From contig NZ_FTMJ01000006.1 of assembly GCF_900156095.1 (NCBI RefSeq), positions 62,001 to 126,000 on the forward strand: a stretch of DNA of 64,000 bases, written 5' to 3'. Under the pieces are notes generated by a model. The model saw nothing but the letters and a program-made list of their open reading frames with translations. It was not told where the DNA came from and did no database searches. Position 1 is the stretch's first letter. The number at the start of each line of letters is the position of its first letter. The translations under genes and the position numbers were made by a program. Source of the stretch: Aeromonas sp. RU39B (GTDB taxonomy: Bacteria; Pseudomonadota; Gammaproteobacteria; Enterobacterales; Aeromonadaceae). Of the stretch, positions 52,637 through 62,254 are shown piece by piece.

Positions 52637-53443
52637 ATGGCCAAGCAGAAAGAGAAGTGTGTCGATAAAAAGAGTTACGAAAAGAAACTGGAAACCCTGC
52701 ACGAAGAGCTGGTGAAGTTGCAAGAGTGGGTCAAGCAGGAAGGGCTCAAGGTGGTGGTGCTGTTTGAAGGCCGCGATGCAGCGGGCAAAGGCGGCGTTAT
52801 CAAGGCGCTGACCGCGCCGCTCAACCCGCGGGTCTGCCGGGTCGTCGCGCTGCCCGCCCCCTCTGATAGGGAACGCACCCAGTGGTATTTCCAGCGCTAC
52901 GCCGCCCATCTGCCTGCTGCCGGAGAGATGGTGCTGTTTGACCGCTCTTGGTATAACCGCGCCGGCGTTGAGCGGGTGATGGGATTTTGCAGCGATGACG
53001 AGTACCGCGAGTTTCTGCGCGCCTGCCCCGAGTTCGAGCGGATGCTGCTACGCGCTGGCATTATCCTGATCAAATACTGGTTCTCGGTCTCGGACGAGGA
53101 GCAGGAGAAACGCTTTAAAGAGCGCATCAACACCCCGATCAAACGTTGGAAGTTCAGCCCCATGGACTTGCAATCACGCACCCGCTGGGCCGAATACTCC
53201 AAAGCCAAAGATGACATGTTCACCTATACCGACACCCAGGACAGTCCGTGGCATGTGGTGGAGGCCGATGACAAGCGGCGCGCCCGTATCAACTGCATAA
53301 CTCACCTGCTGGCCCAGATCCCCTATCAGGAGATCAAATACGACAAGGTCAAACTCCCCCCCATCAACAAGGAAGGGTATGAACGCCCGCCCATCAGTAA
53401 CCAGCATTTCGTGCCGGATGTGTGTGCCGAGCTACTCAAATAG
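52637..53443 (+). CDS. ppk2: Polyphosphate kinase 2
   Basis: This 268-residue PPK2-family kinase transfers phosphate between polyphosphate and nucleotides. Walker A is FEGRDAAGKGG (about 43-53), Walker B LFDRSWYNRAGVERVMGF, and the lid is FKERINTPIKRWKFSP with MDLQSRTRW, all characteristic of class-I PPK2. AAGGAGA before the ATG at 52637 fixes the start. It is monocistronic. Confidence 0.94.
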   Translation: MAKQKEKCVDKKSYEKKLETLHEELVKLQEWVKQEGLKVVVLFEGRDAAGKGGVIKALTAPLNPRVCRVVALPAPSDRERTQWYFQRYAAHLPAAGEMVLFDRSWYNRAGVERVMGFCSDDEYREFLRACPEFERMLLRAGIILIKYWFSVSDEEQEKRFKERINTPIKRWKFSPMDLQSRTRWAEYSKAKDDMFTYTDTQDSPWHVVEADDKRRARINCITHLLAQIPYQEIKYDKVKLPPINKEGYERPPISNQHFVPDVCAELLK

Positions 53444-53450
53444 CAGATAC

Positions 53451-53474
53451 AAAAAAGCCGGCCCGCAGGCCGGC
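53451..53474 (-). terminator. Terminator of the maltose operon
   Basis: Read on the minus strand, GCCGGCC (53474-53468), loop TGCG, GGCCGGC (53463-53457), then six T's (plus-strand A run 53451-53456). It follows malK by about 60 bases and faces ppk2 convergently. Confidence 0.85.
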
Positions 53475-53533
53475 AAGTAAAACAAACATAACGGCATTGG
53501 ATATCCGCTCCCGGCCCGGCGCCGGAAGCGGGA

Positions 53534-54670
53534 TCAGGTGCGCACGTAACGAGCCGTGCGCGGGAACGCTTGCTCCTTGTCATCAAACAGGTAGCAGGCC
53601 TGGGTCGGAATACCGACCTTGAAGGCTTGACCGGTCTCTACCTCGACATCCGCATTGGCCTTGACGGTGAAGTCATGGCCGTCCACATCCATGTAGACAA
53701 ACGACTCAGCCCCCAGGTGCTCGGCCACTTGCACCGTGCCACTGACAAGGCTGTGCGCATGAGGGTGATCGACCGGGACCAGATGCTCGGGGCGAATACC
53801 CAGCTCAACGGCATCGCCAATCTTGCCACTGCGAGCATCAACGCAGGCCCGAACCCGCTCGCCACCGCTTAAGGTCACCACGCACTCTTGCTCGCCAATT
53901 TCGGTGAGCACGCCCGAGAGGAAGTTCATCTTGGGCGAGCCGATAAAGCCGGCCACGAACTTGTTGTCCGGGTTGTGGTAGAGCTCAAGCGGAGTGCCAA
54001 ATTGCTCCAGGTTGCTCTCGGCCCCGCCCTTGAGCGGGCTGAGCACCACAATACGATTGGCCAGCGTCATCGCCTCCACCTGATCGTGGGTGACGTAGAT
54101 GATGGTGGAGTTGAGCTCCTTGTGCAGCTTGGCAATCTCGATGCGCATCTTGACCCGCAGGGCCGCATCGAGGTTGGAGAGCGGCTCGTCAAACAGGAAC
54201 ACCTGGGGCTGCTGCACGATAGAGCGACCGATAGCGACCCGCTGGCGCTGACCGCCGGAGAGCGCCTTGGGCTTGCGCTCGAGCAGCGGCTCCAGACCGA
54301 GGATCTCGGCAGCGCGCATCACCCGCTTGTGAATGGTCTCCTTGTCCATCTTCTTGAGCTTCAGACCAAAGGCCATGTTCTCGTAGATGTTCATGTGCGG
54401 ATAGAGCGCATAAGACTGGAACACCATGCCTACGTTGCGCTCGACCGGCGGCACCTCGTTCATGATGCGACCGCCGATGCTAAGCTCACCGCTGGTGATA
54501 TCTTCCAGACCGGCAATCATCCGCAGTAGGGTGGATTTACCACAACCGGACGGACCGACGAAGACGATGAACTCCCCTTCCTTGATGGCCAGATTGATAT
54601 TGCGCAGGGTGTCCTTGTGGACAGCCGGGTCGTAATTTTTGCGAACGCTTTTAAGTACTACTTCTGCCAT
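53534..54670 (-). CDS. malK: Maltose/maltodextrin ABC importer ATPase
   Basis: This 378-residue ATP-binding subunit of the MalFGK2 importer has Walker A GPSGCGKST, signature ALSGGQRQRVAIGRS and Walker B VFLFDEPLSNLDAAL, with His in IYVTHDQVEAMTLA. The C-terminal regulatory OB-type domain (about 240-378) is present. It is the last gene of malEFGK; in E. coli malK is in a separate divergent operon with lamB. Confidence 0.95.
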   Translation of the reverse strand: MAEVVLKSVRKNYDPAVHKDTLRNINLAIKEGEFIVFVGPSGCGKSTLLRMIAGLEDITSGELSIGGRIMNEVPPVERNVGMVFQSYALYPHMNIYENMAFGLKLKKMDKETIHKRVMRAAEILGLEPLLERKPKALSGGQRQRVAIGRSIVQQPQVFLFDEPLSNLDAALRVKMRIEIAKLHKELNSTIIYVTHDQVEAMTLANRIVVLSPLKGGAESNLEQFGTPLELYHNPDNKFVAGFIGSPKMNFLSGVLTEIGEQECVVTLSGGERVRACVDARSGKIGDAVELGIRPEHLVPVDHPHAHSLVSGTVQVAEHLGAESFVYMDVDGHDFTVKANADVEVETGQAFKVGIPTQACYLFDDKEQAFPRTARYVRT

Positions 54671-54702
54671 GACAGGCTCCGCTTACAATTCGTTGTTGCT
54701 TG

Positions 54703-54724
54703 CCGGCGGGCAGCTTCCCGCCGG
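54703..54724 (-). other. malG-malK intercistronic hairpin
   Basis: CCGGCGGG (54703-54710) with CCCGCCGG (54717-54724), loop CAGCTT, lies in the 68-base gap between malG and malK. No U-tract follows on the minus strand, so it more likely sets mRNA stability or partial termination. Confidence 0.6.
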
Positions 54725-54738
54725 GTTATCACATCAGA

Positions 54739-55629
54739 TCAGCCCTTGACGCCACCGGCCGTCAGACCGCCGACCAGCCAGCGCTGGGCCAGCAGGAACA
54801 CCACTGTGATGGGGAAACCGGAGAGCACAGCGGCTGCGGCAAAATCACCCCACAGGTAGTTCTGCGGATAGAGGTACTGCTGGGCGCCGACCGCCAGCGT
54901 CAGGCTATTCACATCCGACAGCAAAATGGAGGCCATCGGCACTTCGGTAATCGAGCTGATAAACGCCAGGATGAACACCACCGCCAGGATCGGCACCGAC
55001 AACGGCAGCAGTATCAGGCGAAACGCCTGCCACGGCGTGGCGCCATCAATGGCCGCAGCTTCTTCCAGCGACGAGTCGATGGTCTCGAAGTAGCCCTTGA
55101 TGGTCCACACGTGAAGCGCAATCCCCCCCATGTAAGCCAGGATCAGGCCGCCATGGGTGTTAAGTCCCAGCCAGGGGATGTAGTCACCAATCTTGTTAAA
55201 CAGGGCATAAATAGCCACCAGCGCCAGCACGGCCGGGAACATCTGGAATACCAGCATGCCCTTGAGAATGGTGGCCTTGCCACGAAAACGCAGACGGGCA
55301 AAGGCGTAAGCACAGGTGGTAGAGAGCACCACGATCAGCAGCGCCGTCAGCCCCGCCACCTTGATGGAGTTCCACAGCCAGGTCAGCACCGGGAACGGCG
55401 GCGGTGTCACGCTGCCATCGGCATTGGTGACCGACATGCCAAGTGCCAGACGCCAGTGGTCCAGCGTCGGGTTGCTCGGAATGATCTCACCGACCGCGAA
55501 GTTGCCGTTTCGAAACGAAATGGCGATAACCATGACGAGCGGGAAGATGATCAGGGCAAGAAAGCCCCACATCAGCGCGTGGGTAGCCCAGACCCGATAC
55601 TTCACCGACTTGGGTTGAACGATAGCCAT
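54739..55629 (-). CDS. malG: Maltose/maltodextrin importer permease MalG
   Basis: This 296-residue inner-membrane permease has six predicted segments. The EAA loop that docks to MalK is [23 protein letters not shown]; the C-terminus ends in LTAGGVKG as in MalG. It follows malF by nine bases, so the two are coupled. Confidence 0.95.
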   Translation of the reverse strand: MAIVQPKSVKYRVWATHALMWGFLALIIFPLVMVIAISFRNGNFAVGEIIPSNPTLDHWRLALGMSVTNADGSVTPPPFPVLTWLWNSIKVAGLTALLIVVLSTTCAYAFARLRFRGKATILKGMLVFQMFPAVLALVAIYALFNKIGDYIPWLGLNTHGGLILAYMGGIALHVWTIKGYFETIDSSLEEAAAIDGATPWQAFRLILLPLSVPILAVVFILAFISSITEVPMASILLSDVNSLTLAVGAQQYLYPQNYLWGDFAAAAVLSGFPITVVFLLAQRWLVGGLTAGGVKG

Positions 55630-55638
55630 GATCTCTCC

Positions 55639-57288
55639 TTAGAACTTGTCCGCTTTGGTCAGCTTCAGATTGAGCAGTGCCAGGGCACCGACAATCAGGA
55701 AGATGGCAGTCGCGATGGCGCTGGCCAGACCGTAATCCTGCCCACCGGTGCCCTGGAAGGCGATGCGGTAGGTGTAGCTCACCAAGAGGTCCGTGGTCCC
55801 GGCTGGGGTGCTGGCGCCGATGATGTCGGGCGCCCCGTTGGTGAGTAGCTGGATCAGCACGAAGTTATTGAAGTTGAAGGCAAACGACGCGATCAACAGC
55901 GGGGTCAGCGGCTTCATCAACAGCGGTACGGTGATCTTGAAGAAGTTCTGCAAGGGACCGGCACCGTCCATGGCCGAAGCCTCATAGAGATCCTCGGGGA
56001 TCGCCTTGAGCAGACCCATGCACAGAATCATCATATAGGGGTAGCCGAGCCAGGTATTGACGATCAGGATCATCACCTTGGCGAGGAACGGATTGGTGTA
56101 CCAGTCCGGCTTGATGCCAAACGCCGCCTCGAGGAACATGTTGATCTCCCCGAAGTTTTGGTTAAACAGCCCCTTGAAGACCAGAATCGAGATAAAGGCC
56201 GGGATGGCGTAGGGCAGGATCAGCATGACCCGGTAGAACCCACGCCCCTTGAGCGACTCCCACTGCACCAGGCAGGCCAGCACCATACCGATGGCCAGGG
56301 TAAACGCCACCGAGCAGGTCGAGAAGATAACGGTCCAGATAAAAATCTGCACAAACGGCGCCTGGATGCCCGGATCGGTGATGACCCGCACAAAGTTCTT
56401 CCAACCGACGTTGACCACAAAGCCCGGCGCCACACTCTTGCCAACAAACTGGCCCTGCTCATCGATGTATTGATAGAAGCCGGTCTCGGTATTGGGACGC
56501 ATCAATTGACCGCTCTGGTTATCACGCAGCAGATTGCTGTCTTTGATCACCACGCCCGATTGCAGCACCGCACCATCTGGCAGACGCGCATAGAGCGGCT
56601 TTTGCGCGGCAAACTTGCGCAGGCTGCTCATGGTCAGACGAAGATCTCCCGGCAACACCACTTCCAGGCGTGACAGGGCGCTGCGACGATTGACGATATC
56701 GCGGATCGGCGCGGCGTCGACCACCTCACCGGCAGCTTGCGGCTGCAGCACCACCTCGCTTGCGCCCGCCTTGATGGCTCCCAGACGCACCTCTTCATCG
56801 AAGCGCTTGTTATCAAGCAGCTCCAGCGGATGGCTGACGAACGCTTGCGCACCTTGAGTCAATACCAGACGGAACTGGCCATTATCGGCCTTGGCCAGGG
56901 TAAAGGCGTATTCGCCGCCCTGAACCTGAAAATGCTTTTTAAGATGAAACTCGCGGGCCTGATCCAGCGACAGCAGGTTAGCGCCCGAGTAGTTGGTAAA
57001 TGCGATGCCGATTGTATAAGCCAGCGGAAACAGGATGAACACCACCATACCGGCCACACCGGGGAAGATGTAGCGATGGGCGTAGGTCTTCTTGTTCATG
57101 AAGACATACAGACCCACACAGACCACCACCAGATCGAGCAGGGCAAACACCCACTCGCCACTGGCATACATCATGACCGCAGCATAGCCGTTGAGCACGG
57201 CGATCAGCGCCGCTACGGTCCACTTCAGCCAGACATACTTGTCTTTCTTTGCCCCGGCATAGGATTCGAGAGAGGGAACAACTTCCAT
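55639..57288 (-). CDS. malF: Maltose/maltodextrin importer permease MalF
   Basis: This 549-residue permease has the long periplasmic P2 loop typical of MalF between the third and fourth segments; the EAA loop is DLYEASAMDGAGPLQNFFKITVPLL. The ATG at 57288 (MEVVPSLESYAG) was chosen over a GTG at 57312. It is separated from malE by a hairpin. The length is slightly above E. coli MalF (514 aa). Confidence 0.95.
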   Translation of the reverse strand: MEVVPSLESYAGAKKDKYVWLKWTVAALIAVLNGYAAVMMYASGEWVFALLDLVVVCVGLYVFMNKKTYAHRYIFPGVAGMVVFILFPLAYTIGIAFTNYSGANLLSLDQAREFHLKKHFQVQGGEYAFTLAKADNGQFRLVLTQGAQAFVSHPLELLDNKRFDEEVRLGAIKAGASEVVLQPQAAGEVVDAAPIRDIVNRRSALSRLEVVLPGDLRLTMSSLRKFAAQKPLYARLPDGAVLQSGVVIKDSNLLRDNQSGQLMRPNTETGFYQYIDEQGQFVGKSVAPGFVVNVGWKNFVRVITDPGIQAPFVQIFIWTVIFSTCSVAFTLAIGMVLACLVQWESLKGRGFYRVMLILPYAIPAFISILVFKGLFNQNFGEINMFLEAAFGIKPDWYTNPFLAKVMILIVNTWLGYPYMMILCMGLLKAIPEDLYEASAMDGAGPLQNFFKITVPLLMKPLTPLLIASFAFNFNNFVLIQLLTNGAPDIIGASTPAGTTDLLVSYTYRIAFQGTGGQDYGLASAIATAIFLIVGALALLNLKLTKADKF

Positions 57289-57327
57289 GCCAAAAAACCT
57301 TTGTAACACCAAGAGAGGGTAGTAAGA

Positions 57328-57350
57328 GCGGGAGGCCGATAGCCTCCCGC
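57328..57350 (-). other. malE-malF intercistronic hairpin
   Basis: A perfect 9-bp stem, GCGGGAGGC (57328-57336) with GCCTCCCGC (57342-57350), lies just after malE and before malF. There is no U-tract on the minus strand. In E. coli a REP hairpin at the same place protects malE mRNA so that binding protein exceeds permease; this one probably does the same. Confidence 0.65.
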
Positions 57351-57360
57351 AAAGGGGGGA

Positions 57361-58542
57361 TTACTGCACGATACGCTTGGCAGCGGTATCGAGCGCTTCA
57401 TCCACACCCTGGCGACCGGAGGTCACGTTCTTCAGAGCGGTCTCGAAAGAGGACCAGAAGCGGCTCATTTCCGGTACCGACGGCATCGGCTCACCCGCTT
57501 GGGCGTTCGCCATGGTGGCCTTGATGCGAACGTCAGACTCGAGCGTCTTCTGGAAGCTCTTGAGCGCCACTGCGCCCAGCGGCTTGTCGGCGTTCATCGG
57601 CGCCAGACCAGCATCGGTCAGCAGGTAGTTTTCGAGGAACTCGATGGCCAGATCCTTGTTCGGGCTGGCCGCGTTGATGGTTGCCCCCAGGACACCGACA
57701 AAGGCCTTGGCCGGCTTGCCGCTGAGGGTCGGCAGCGGAGCCACGCCATACTTCAGGCCGCTCTTGTCAAGGTTGCTCCAAGCCCAGGGGCCGTTGATCA
57801 TCATGGCCACTTCACCCTTGTTGAACTTGGCATCCATCACACCGTAATCGATGCCCTTCTCCAGGTGACCGCCCTTGATCATGTCAGCGATATACTTCAC
57901 GCCCGCCTTGGCGCCGGCATTGGCCACACCGGTATCCTTCACGTCATAACCGGTAGCGGTCTTCTTGAAGGCGTAGCCACCGTTAGCTGCGACCAGCGGA
58001 TAGCTGAAATAGGGGGTGTCATAGGCCCACATGATGGCGCGCTTGCCATTTTTCTTGAGGCCTTCGTCAATCTTGGCGATCTCTTCGAAGGTCTTCGGCG
58101 GCTCAGGCAGCAGATCCTTGTTATAAATCAGGCTCACCGCTTCCACGGCAACCGGATAGCCGTAGACCTTGCCATCGACTGTCATCGCATCCCAGGCAAA
58201 GCTCTCAAACTTGGCTTTTTCTGCATCGCTCGGGGTGACCGGAACTAACAGGCCAGATTTGACCCACTCACCGAAACGGTCGTGTGCCCAGAAGAAAATA
58301 TCCGGACCATTACCGGTAGAGGCAGCCTGCTGGAATTTCACTTCCACTTGATCCGGGTGCGCCACGGTCACTTTAACGCCGGTTTCGGCCTCAAATTTCT
58401 TACCGATTTCGGCCAGACCGTTATAACCCTTGTCACCGTTGATCCAGATGGTCAGCTGACCTTCTTCAATGGCAGCAGAAGCAGAACAGGCAACACCCAG
58501 GGTGGCCAGCGCAATCAGGGATGACAGCAATTTCTTTTTCAT
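57361..58542 (-). CDS. malE: Maltose/maltodextrin-binding periplasmic protein
   Basis: This 393-residue binding protein has a Sec signal peptide (residues 1-24, cleaved after ASA). The mature start [28 protein letters not shown] and [16 protein letters not shown] and [19 protein letters not shown] closely resemble E. coli MalE. AAGGAAAGG precedes the ATG. First gene of malEFGK. Confidence 0.97.
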   Translation of the reverse strand: MKKKLLSSLIALATLGVACSASAAIEEGQLTIWINGDKGYNGLAEIGKKFEAETGVKVTVAHPDQVEVKFQQAASTGNGPDIFFWAHDRFGEWVKSGLLVPVTPSDAEKAKFESFAWDAMTVDGKVYGYPVAVEAVSLIYNKDLLPEPPKTFEEIAKIDEGLKKNGKRAIMWAYDTPYFSYPLVAANGGYAFKKTATGYDVKDTGVANAGAKAGVKYIADMIKGGHLEKGIDYGVMDAKFNKGEVAMMINGPWAWSNLDKSGLKYGVAPLPTLSGKPAKAFVGVLGATINAASPNKDLAIEFLENYLLTDAGLAPMNADKPLGAVALKSFQKTLESDVRIKATMANAQAGEPMPSVPEMSRFWSSFETALKNVTSGRQGVDEALDTAAKRIVQ

Positions 58543-58898
58543 GAGCCTTTCCTTGTCGTTTATTTCGGCCCCCTCAGTAAGGAGCCATGAAACATGTGTG
58601 TGCGGGGCTCATAGTATCCGATGGGCTATTGGGCGCACATGACATATATCGCATTTTTTGAAATGCAATTACGTACTTTTTTCCACCATCCAGTGAAAAC
58701 ATTTTCAATAAATTACAATTAGCGTGATGAGTGTAACATTTAATGATTAAAACAAAGAAAGCCAAGCACGAAACCGTAATTTAATTACCAGAAAGAAAAG
58801 GTTTTCAAGGGAATGAAAACCCTTTCACCTCGCTTTTCATGGCTTTTTTGTTACTAAAAGCACCTGATGAATTTCCAGCCACGGTTCATGCCTATGAA
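58543..58898 (-). promoter_or_regulatory. malE upstream region with two dyads and a CRP-like site
   Basis: A long AT-rich leader without genes. GGTTTTCA-N6-TGAAAACC (58800-58821) is a perfect inverted repeat; TGAAAACATTTTCA (58694-58707) is a near-perfect 14-bp palindrome of the same TGAAAA core, similar to LacI-family operators. A CRP-like site, TGTTA-N6-TCACG on the minus strand (58738-58723), lies between them. No clear MalT boxes (GGGGAKGAGG) were found; CTGGATGGTG at about 58684-58694 is a weak candidate. Confidence 0.55.
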
Positions 58899-58921
58899 AA
58901 AAGCCCCACGCAGGGGCTTTT
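58899..58921. terminator. Terminator of yejK
   Basis: AAAAGCCCC (58899-58907) with GGGGCTTTT (58913-58921), symmetric with A and T runs, sits 30 bases after the yejK stop and insulates it from the mal promoter region. Confidence 0.85.
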
Positions 58922-58950
58922 GTCGAATTCGTGATCAGGCTCACTGTGAC

Positions 58951-59973
58951 TTAATGGTGGCGCAGCAGCTGGTCTTTCAGATTGGGCGGCACACCCTTGA
59001 TGGTGAGGGTGTCGGTATCGGGATCATAGTGGATACGACTCCCCAATAATTTCTGATCAAAGCTCAGCGTCAAGCCACCGCCCGAGCCGACAAATTTGGT
59101 CAATCCACGCAGGGTACTGCGATCGGCCGGAAAGCGCTCTTCCAGCTGATATTCATCGCCCACGAAGCTATAAAAATCGAGATCACTGGAGCCAGGTAAT
59201 TCTGCCGAGAGCTCTTTAACCTCTATTTCTTCACCAGCACTGGCTTGCTCGGTGCAATATTTAAATACCTGCTTCTTGATTTCATTGCGCTGCTCGGGCT
59301 CCATTTCCCGGCTTTCGCAATAATCCTCGACCGCCAGCAGTAATCCTTTGTTTTGCAGCTTGGGATCCATCCCTTCACGAATACCAAACAGATCGATAAA
59401 GAGATCACCCAATTTACGGCCGACCCGTCCCTTGCTGAAGGTGACATAACGGCGTGACTCCGGTTGGGTTTGCCATTCCGTCAAATCAACCCGGGCCACC
59501 AGATTCATCTTGCCGATATCGAGATACTGGATGTGGCGCAGCTCCAGCGTATCGCTGACCGTGACGCTCTCTTTGCTATCCAGCAGGGCCAACAGCAGGT
59601 AATCGGCACCGATATACCGGTAGCGAGTGACCAACAATACCCCTTGTTCGTCAAGCTCATGGCGCTGCAGGGTCTCGGCCAGCTGGCCAGCCAGCTCGAC
59701 CGAGAAGGGAACAAACTCCAGCTCGCCTTGGCGAAGGGCGTTCAGCGCCTCACGAAAACGCGGGTTGAGCGGGGATTCCCCCTCGTCGCCCGCCTCGGCG
59801 AAATAGCCAAATCCCTTGCCGCCCTTGCCGTTGTAAAGACGATGGATCTCCGCCATCAGCCCCTGCACAGCCTCATCGTGGGCCAGCAGTTGATTACGTG
59901 TATCCGCCTGGGGCTTGCCTTCTGCATCCTGCCGCAGGGAGTGGAGGATGATCTTGTCGATATCGAGACTCAT
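58951..59973 (-). CDS. yejK: Nucleoid-associated protein YejK
   Basis: This 340-residue protein is of the YejK/NdpA family: YFAEAGDEGESPLNPRFREAL, YIGADYLLLALLDSKESV, YVTFSKGRVGRKLGDLFIDLFG and GGLTLSFDQKLLGSRIHYDPDTDTLTIKG-type blocks fit the E. coli protein, which is a spermidine-nucleoid-associated protein. It is divergent from yejL-yejM, exactly as in E. coli. Confidence 0.94.
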   Translation of the reverse strand: MSLDIDKIILHSLRQDAEGKPQADTRNQLLAHDEAVQGLMAEIHRLYNGKGGKGFGYFAEAGDEGESPLNPRFREALNALRQGELEFVPFSVELAGQLAETLQRHELDEQGVLLVTRYRYIGADYLLLALLDSKESVTVSDTLELRHIQYLDIGKMNLVARVDLTEWQTQPESRRYVTFSKGRVGRKLGDLFIDLFGIREGMDPKLQNKGLLLAVEDYCESREMEPEQRNEIKKQVFKYCTEQASAGEEIEVKELSAELPGSSDLDFYSFVGDEYQLEERFPADRSTLRGLTKFVGSGGGLTLSFDQKLLGSRIHYDPDTDTLTIKGVPPNLKDQLLRHH

Positions 59974-60046
59974 GTCACAAAGCCATAGTGTTAGCCAAGA
60001 GGGTGGAGTATTATAAGACGCTTTGAATTAAGATGAATCCAAGATT

Positions 60047-60277
60047 ATGCCCATCGTATCAAAGTACAAAAACGAGCAGTTTGACGCCCTGATGAACGAC
60101 CTCATCACCGTGCTGGAACAGCACAAGGCGCCGGTGGATCTCAGCCTTATGGTGCTGGGTAACCTGACCACCAACATCATCAATGGGCAACTGGCCCCGG
60201 CCCAGCGCCAGGCTATCGCCGAGAAGTTTGTGCAGGCGCTGACCGCCTCCATCGATACCGGTCGCCAAGCCCACTGA
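60047..60277 (+). CDS. yejL: YejL-family (DUF1414) protein
   Basis: This 76-residue protein of the uncharacterised YejL family has a [30 protein letters not shown] N-terminus and [23 protein letters not shown]. It lies between yejK and yejM and is transcribed with yejM, 36 bases apart. Confidence 0.93.
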   Translation: MPIVSKYKNEQFDALMNDLITVLEQHKAPVDLSLMVLGNLTTNIINGQLAPAQRQAIAEKFVQALTASIDTGRQAH

Positions 60278-60313
60278 TTCTCGGGTTTCTTCCCCTTTTT
60301 CTGAACCAGACGG

Positions 60314-62176
60314 ATGAGTATGGTCGAAACCGGCAATCCCTATCGTGATAATGTCTCTCGCCTGATCACTTGGGGACATTGGTTCTGCTTCTTCAATATC
60401 CTGCTGGCCATGTTGATCGCCACCCGTTATCTGGGCGCCATCACCTGGCCGGATACGACCCTTGGGGTCGCCTATCTGGTGGTCAGCTGGGTGGGTCATT
60501 TCTCGTTCATGGGATTTATGACCTATTTGCTGACGATTTTCCCGTTAAGCTTTGTCATCACCCGTGAAAAGGCACTGCGTTTTCTCTCGGTTGCCGTGGC
60601 CTCGGTCGGCCAGTTACTGCTGCTGATCGATACCCAGGTATTCAACCTGTTCAAGTTCCACCTCAATGGCCAGATGTGGTCACTGCTGCTGGAGCAGGTT
60701 CAGAGCGAAGAGGGAACCTCCTGGAGCATTCTGTTTATCGCCGTGCCCTTGCTGGTACTGGTTCAGTTGCTTCTCTCTGCCTACACCTGGCGCAAAATCA
60801 ACAAGCGTAAACGCCGCCAATACGGCAATTTTGTCGGACTGCTGCTGCTGGGTTCCTTTGTGCTGACTCACCTGGTCAACAGCTGGGCCGATGCGGTGCT
60901 CTATCAGCCGATCACCATGCAGCGCTCCAACTTCCCGCTCTCCTACCCCATGACTGCCCGCAGCTTCCTGGCCAAGCATGGCTGGCTGGATCTGGAGCAA
61001 TACGAGAAGCAGGCTGCCGAGCAAGACAGCGCCGCCCCCAATGAACGACTGCGTTATCCGCTGCGCACCCTCGCGGTAGAGCCACAAGAAGAGCGCCGTA
61101 ACTTGCTGGTCGTGGTGGTGGATGCGCTGCGTTTTGACATGCTCAACAACATCAACATGCCCAACCTGCAGCGCTTCGCCGATCAGCACCAGCAGTTCCA
61201 GTCGCACCTATCGGGTGGCAACGGTGACATGACCGGCATGTTCAGCCTGTTCTATGGACTGCCCGGCCACTACCTGGCTGACATCAGCCGGGAGAAACGC
61301 CCACCGCTGCTGTTTGATGAGTTGCTGCGCCAGGATTATCAGTTTGGTCTGTTCGGTCCGCTGCACGGGGTGCGCGAATATCGTAAGACCCTGCTCGCGG
61401 GGCTGCGCAAGCAGGTCTTTATCTCTGACGAGAGTGACGATGCCCAGCTGCTTGATCGCTGGCAAGGCTGGCTCAATCAGCGTAGTAGCAGCGATCGCCC
61501 CTGGTTCTCTCTGCTCTATCTCTCGTCGGTCGGGCACTTCGCAACGCCGGAGGGCTTTGCCGGGCCGTTCCAGCCCGAGTTGACCCAGTTCAACCCGGCC
61601 ACGGCCTATCGCAAGGACAACCAGACCAAGCTGGAAAATCGCTACAAGAATGCGGTGTTCTACACCGACCAGTTGATTGAGCAGATCACCCGTCAGCTCG
61701 AATCACAAGGTCTGCTTGAGAAGACGGTGGTCGTCATCACCTCGGATCACGGTCAGGAGTTCAACGACACCGGCCACAATAACTGGGGGTATGGCAACAA
61801 CTTCTCCCGCTATCAGGTGCAGGTTCCCATGGTGATCAGCTGGCCGGGTAAGCAGGCCGAAGTGGTGAGCCGCGATACCAGCCATCTGGATCTGGTGCCA
61901 ACCCTGATGCAAGGGATGCTCGGCGTGCGTAATGCACCGCGCGATTATTCCAGTGGCCAGAATCTGTTCCAGCCTGATGGACGCAGCTGGGTGCTCAGCG
62001 GTGATGGCCGTGAATTTGCCATCTATCAGAAAGAGACCATCACTCACTTCGACAAGCAGGGCGATTTTGATCTGCTACGACGCAGCGACTATGCCCCGCT
62101 CAAGCACGTCAATCCTGACATGGGCGTGCTGGTCCAGGTGATGAACGAGCTCAACCGCTTCTATCGCAATCAGTAA
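60314..62176 (+). CDS. yejM: Inner-membrane protein YejM/PbgA (LapC) with sulfatase-like domain
   Basis: This 620-residue protein has five N-terminal transmembrane segments (about 20-215) and a periplasmic sulfatase-fold domain from about 255: VVVVDALRFDMLNN, LPGHYLADI, VITSDHGQEFNDTGHNNWGYG. It controls LpxC stability and so lipopolysaccharide output in enterobacteria. The first residues MSMVETGNPYRDNVSRL match the family. E. coli YejM is 586 aa, so this is a little longer. Confidence 0.94.
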   Translation: MSMVETGNPYRDNVSRLITWGHWFCFFNILLAMLIATRYLGAITWPDTTLGVAYLVVSWVGHFSFMGFMTYLLTIFPLSFVITREKALRFLSVAVASVGQLLLLIDTQVFNLFKFHLNGQMWSLLLEQVQSEEGTSWSILFIAVPLLVLVQLLLSAYTWRKINKRKRRQYGNFVGLLLLGSFVLTHLVNSWADAVLYQPITMQRSNFPLSYPMTARSFLAKHGWLDLEQYEKQAAEQDSAAPNERLRYPLRTLAVEPQEERRNLLVVVVDALRFDMLNNINMPNLQRFADQHQQFQSHLSGGNGDMTGMFSLFYGLPGHYLADISREKRPPLLFDELLRQDYQFGLFGPLHGVREYRKTLLAGLRKQVFISDESDDAQLLDRWQGWLNQRSSSDRPWFSLLYLSSVGHFATPEGFAGPFQPELTQFNPATAYRKDNQTKLENRYKNAVFYTDQLIEQITRQLESQGLLEKTVVVITSDHGQEFNDTGHNNWGYGNNFSRYQVQVPMVISWPGKQAEVVSRDTSHLDLVPTLMQGMLGVRNAPRDYSSGQNLFQPDGRSWVLSGDGREFAIYQKETITHFDKQGDFDLLRRSDYAPLKHVNPDMGVLVQVMNELNRFYRNQ

Positions 62177-62196
62177 GTGATAAGCAGCAGGTAGTA

Positions 62197-62224
62197 AAAA
62201 GCCCGGCGACCATGCCGGGCTTTT
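62197..62224. terminator. Bidirectional terminator between yejM and galE
   Basis: A perfect 11-bp stem, AAAAGCCCGGC (62197-62207) with GCCGGGCTTTT (62214-62224), has A/T runs on both sides. Confidence 0.9.
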
Positions 62225-62254
62225 GGTTTTCTGGTGTTCACTTTCACCGTGATC

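Noticed and set aside
54700-55848. Open frame of 382 codons opposite malG and the end of malF
   Set aside because: It spans the malG-malK gap and two genes of a conserved operon; composition is not protein-like.
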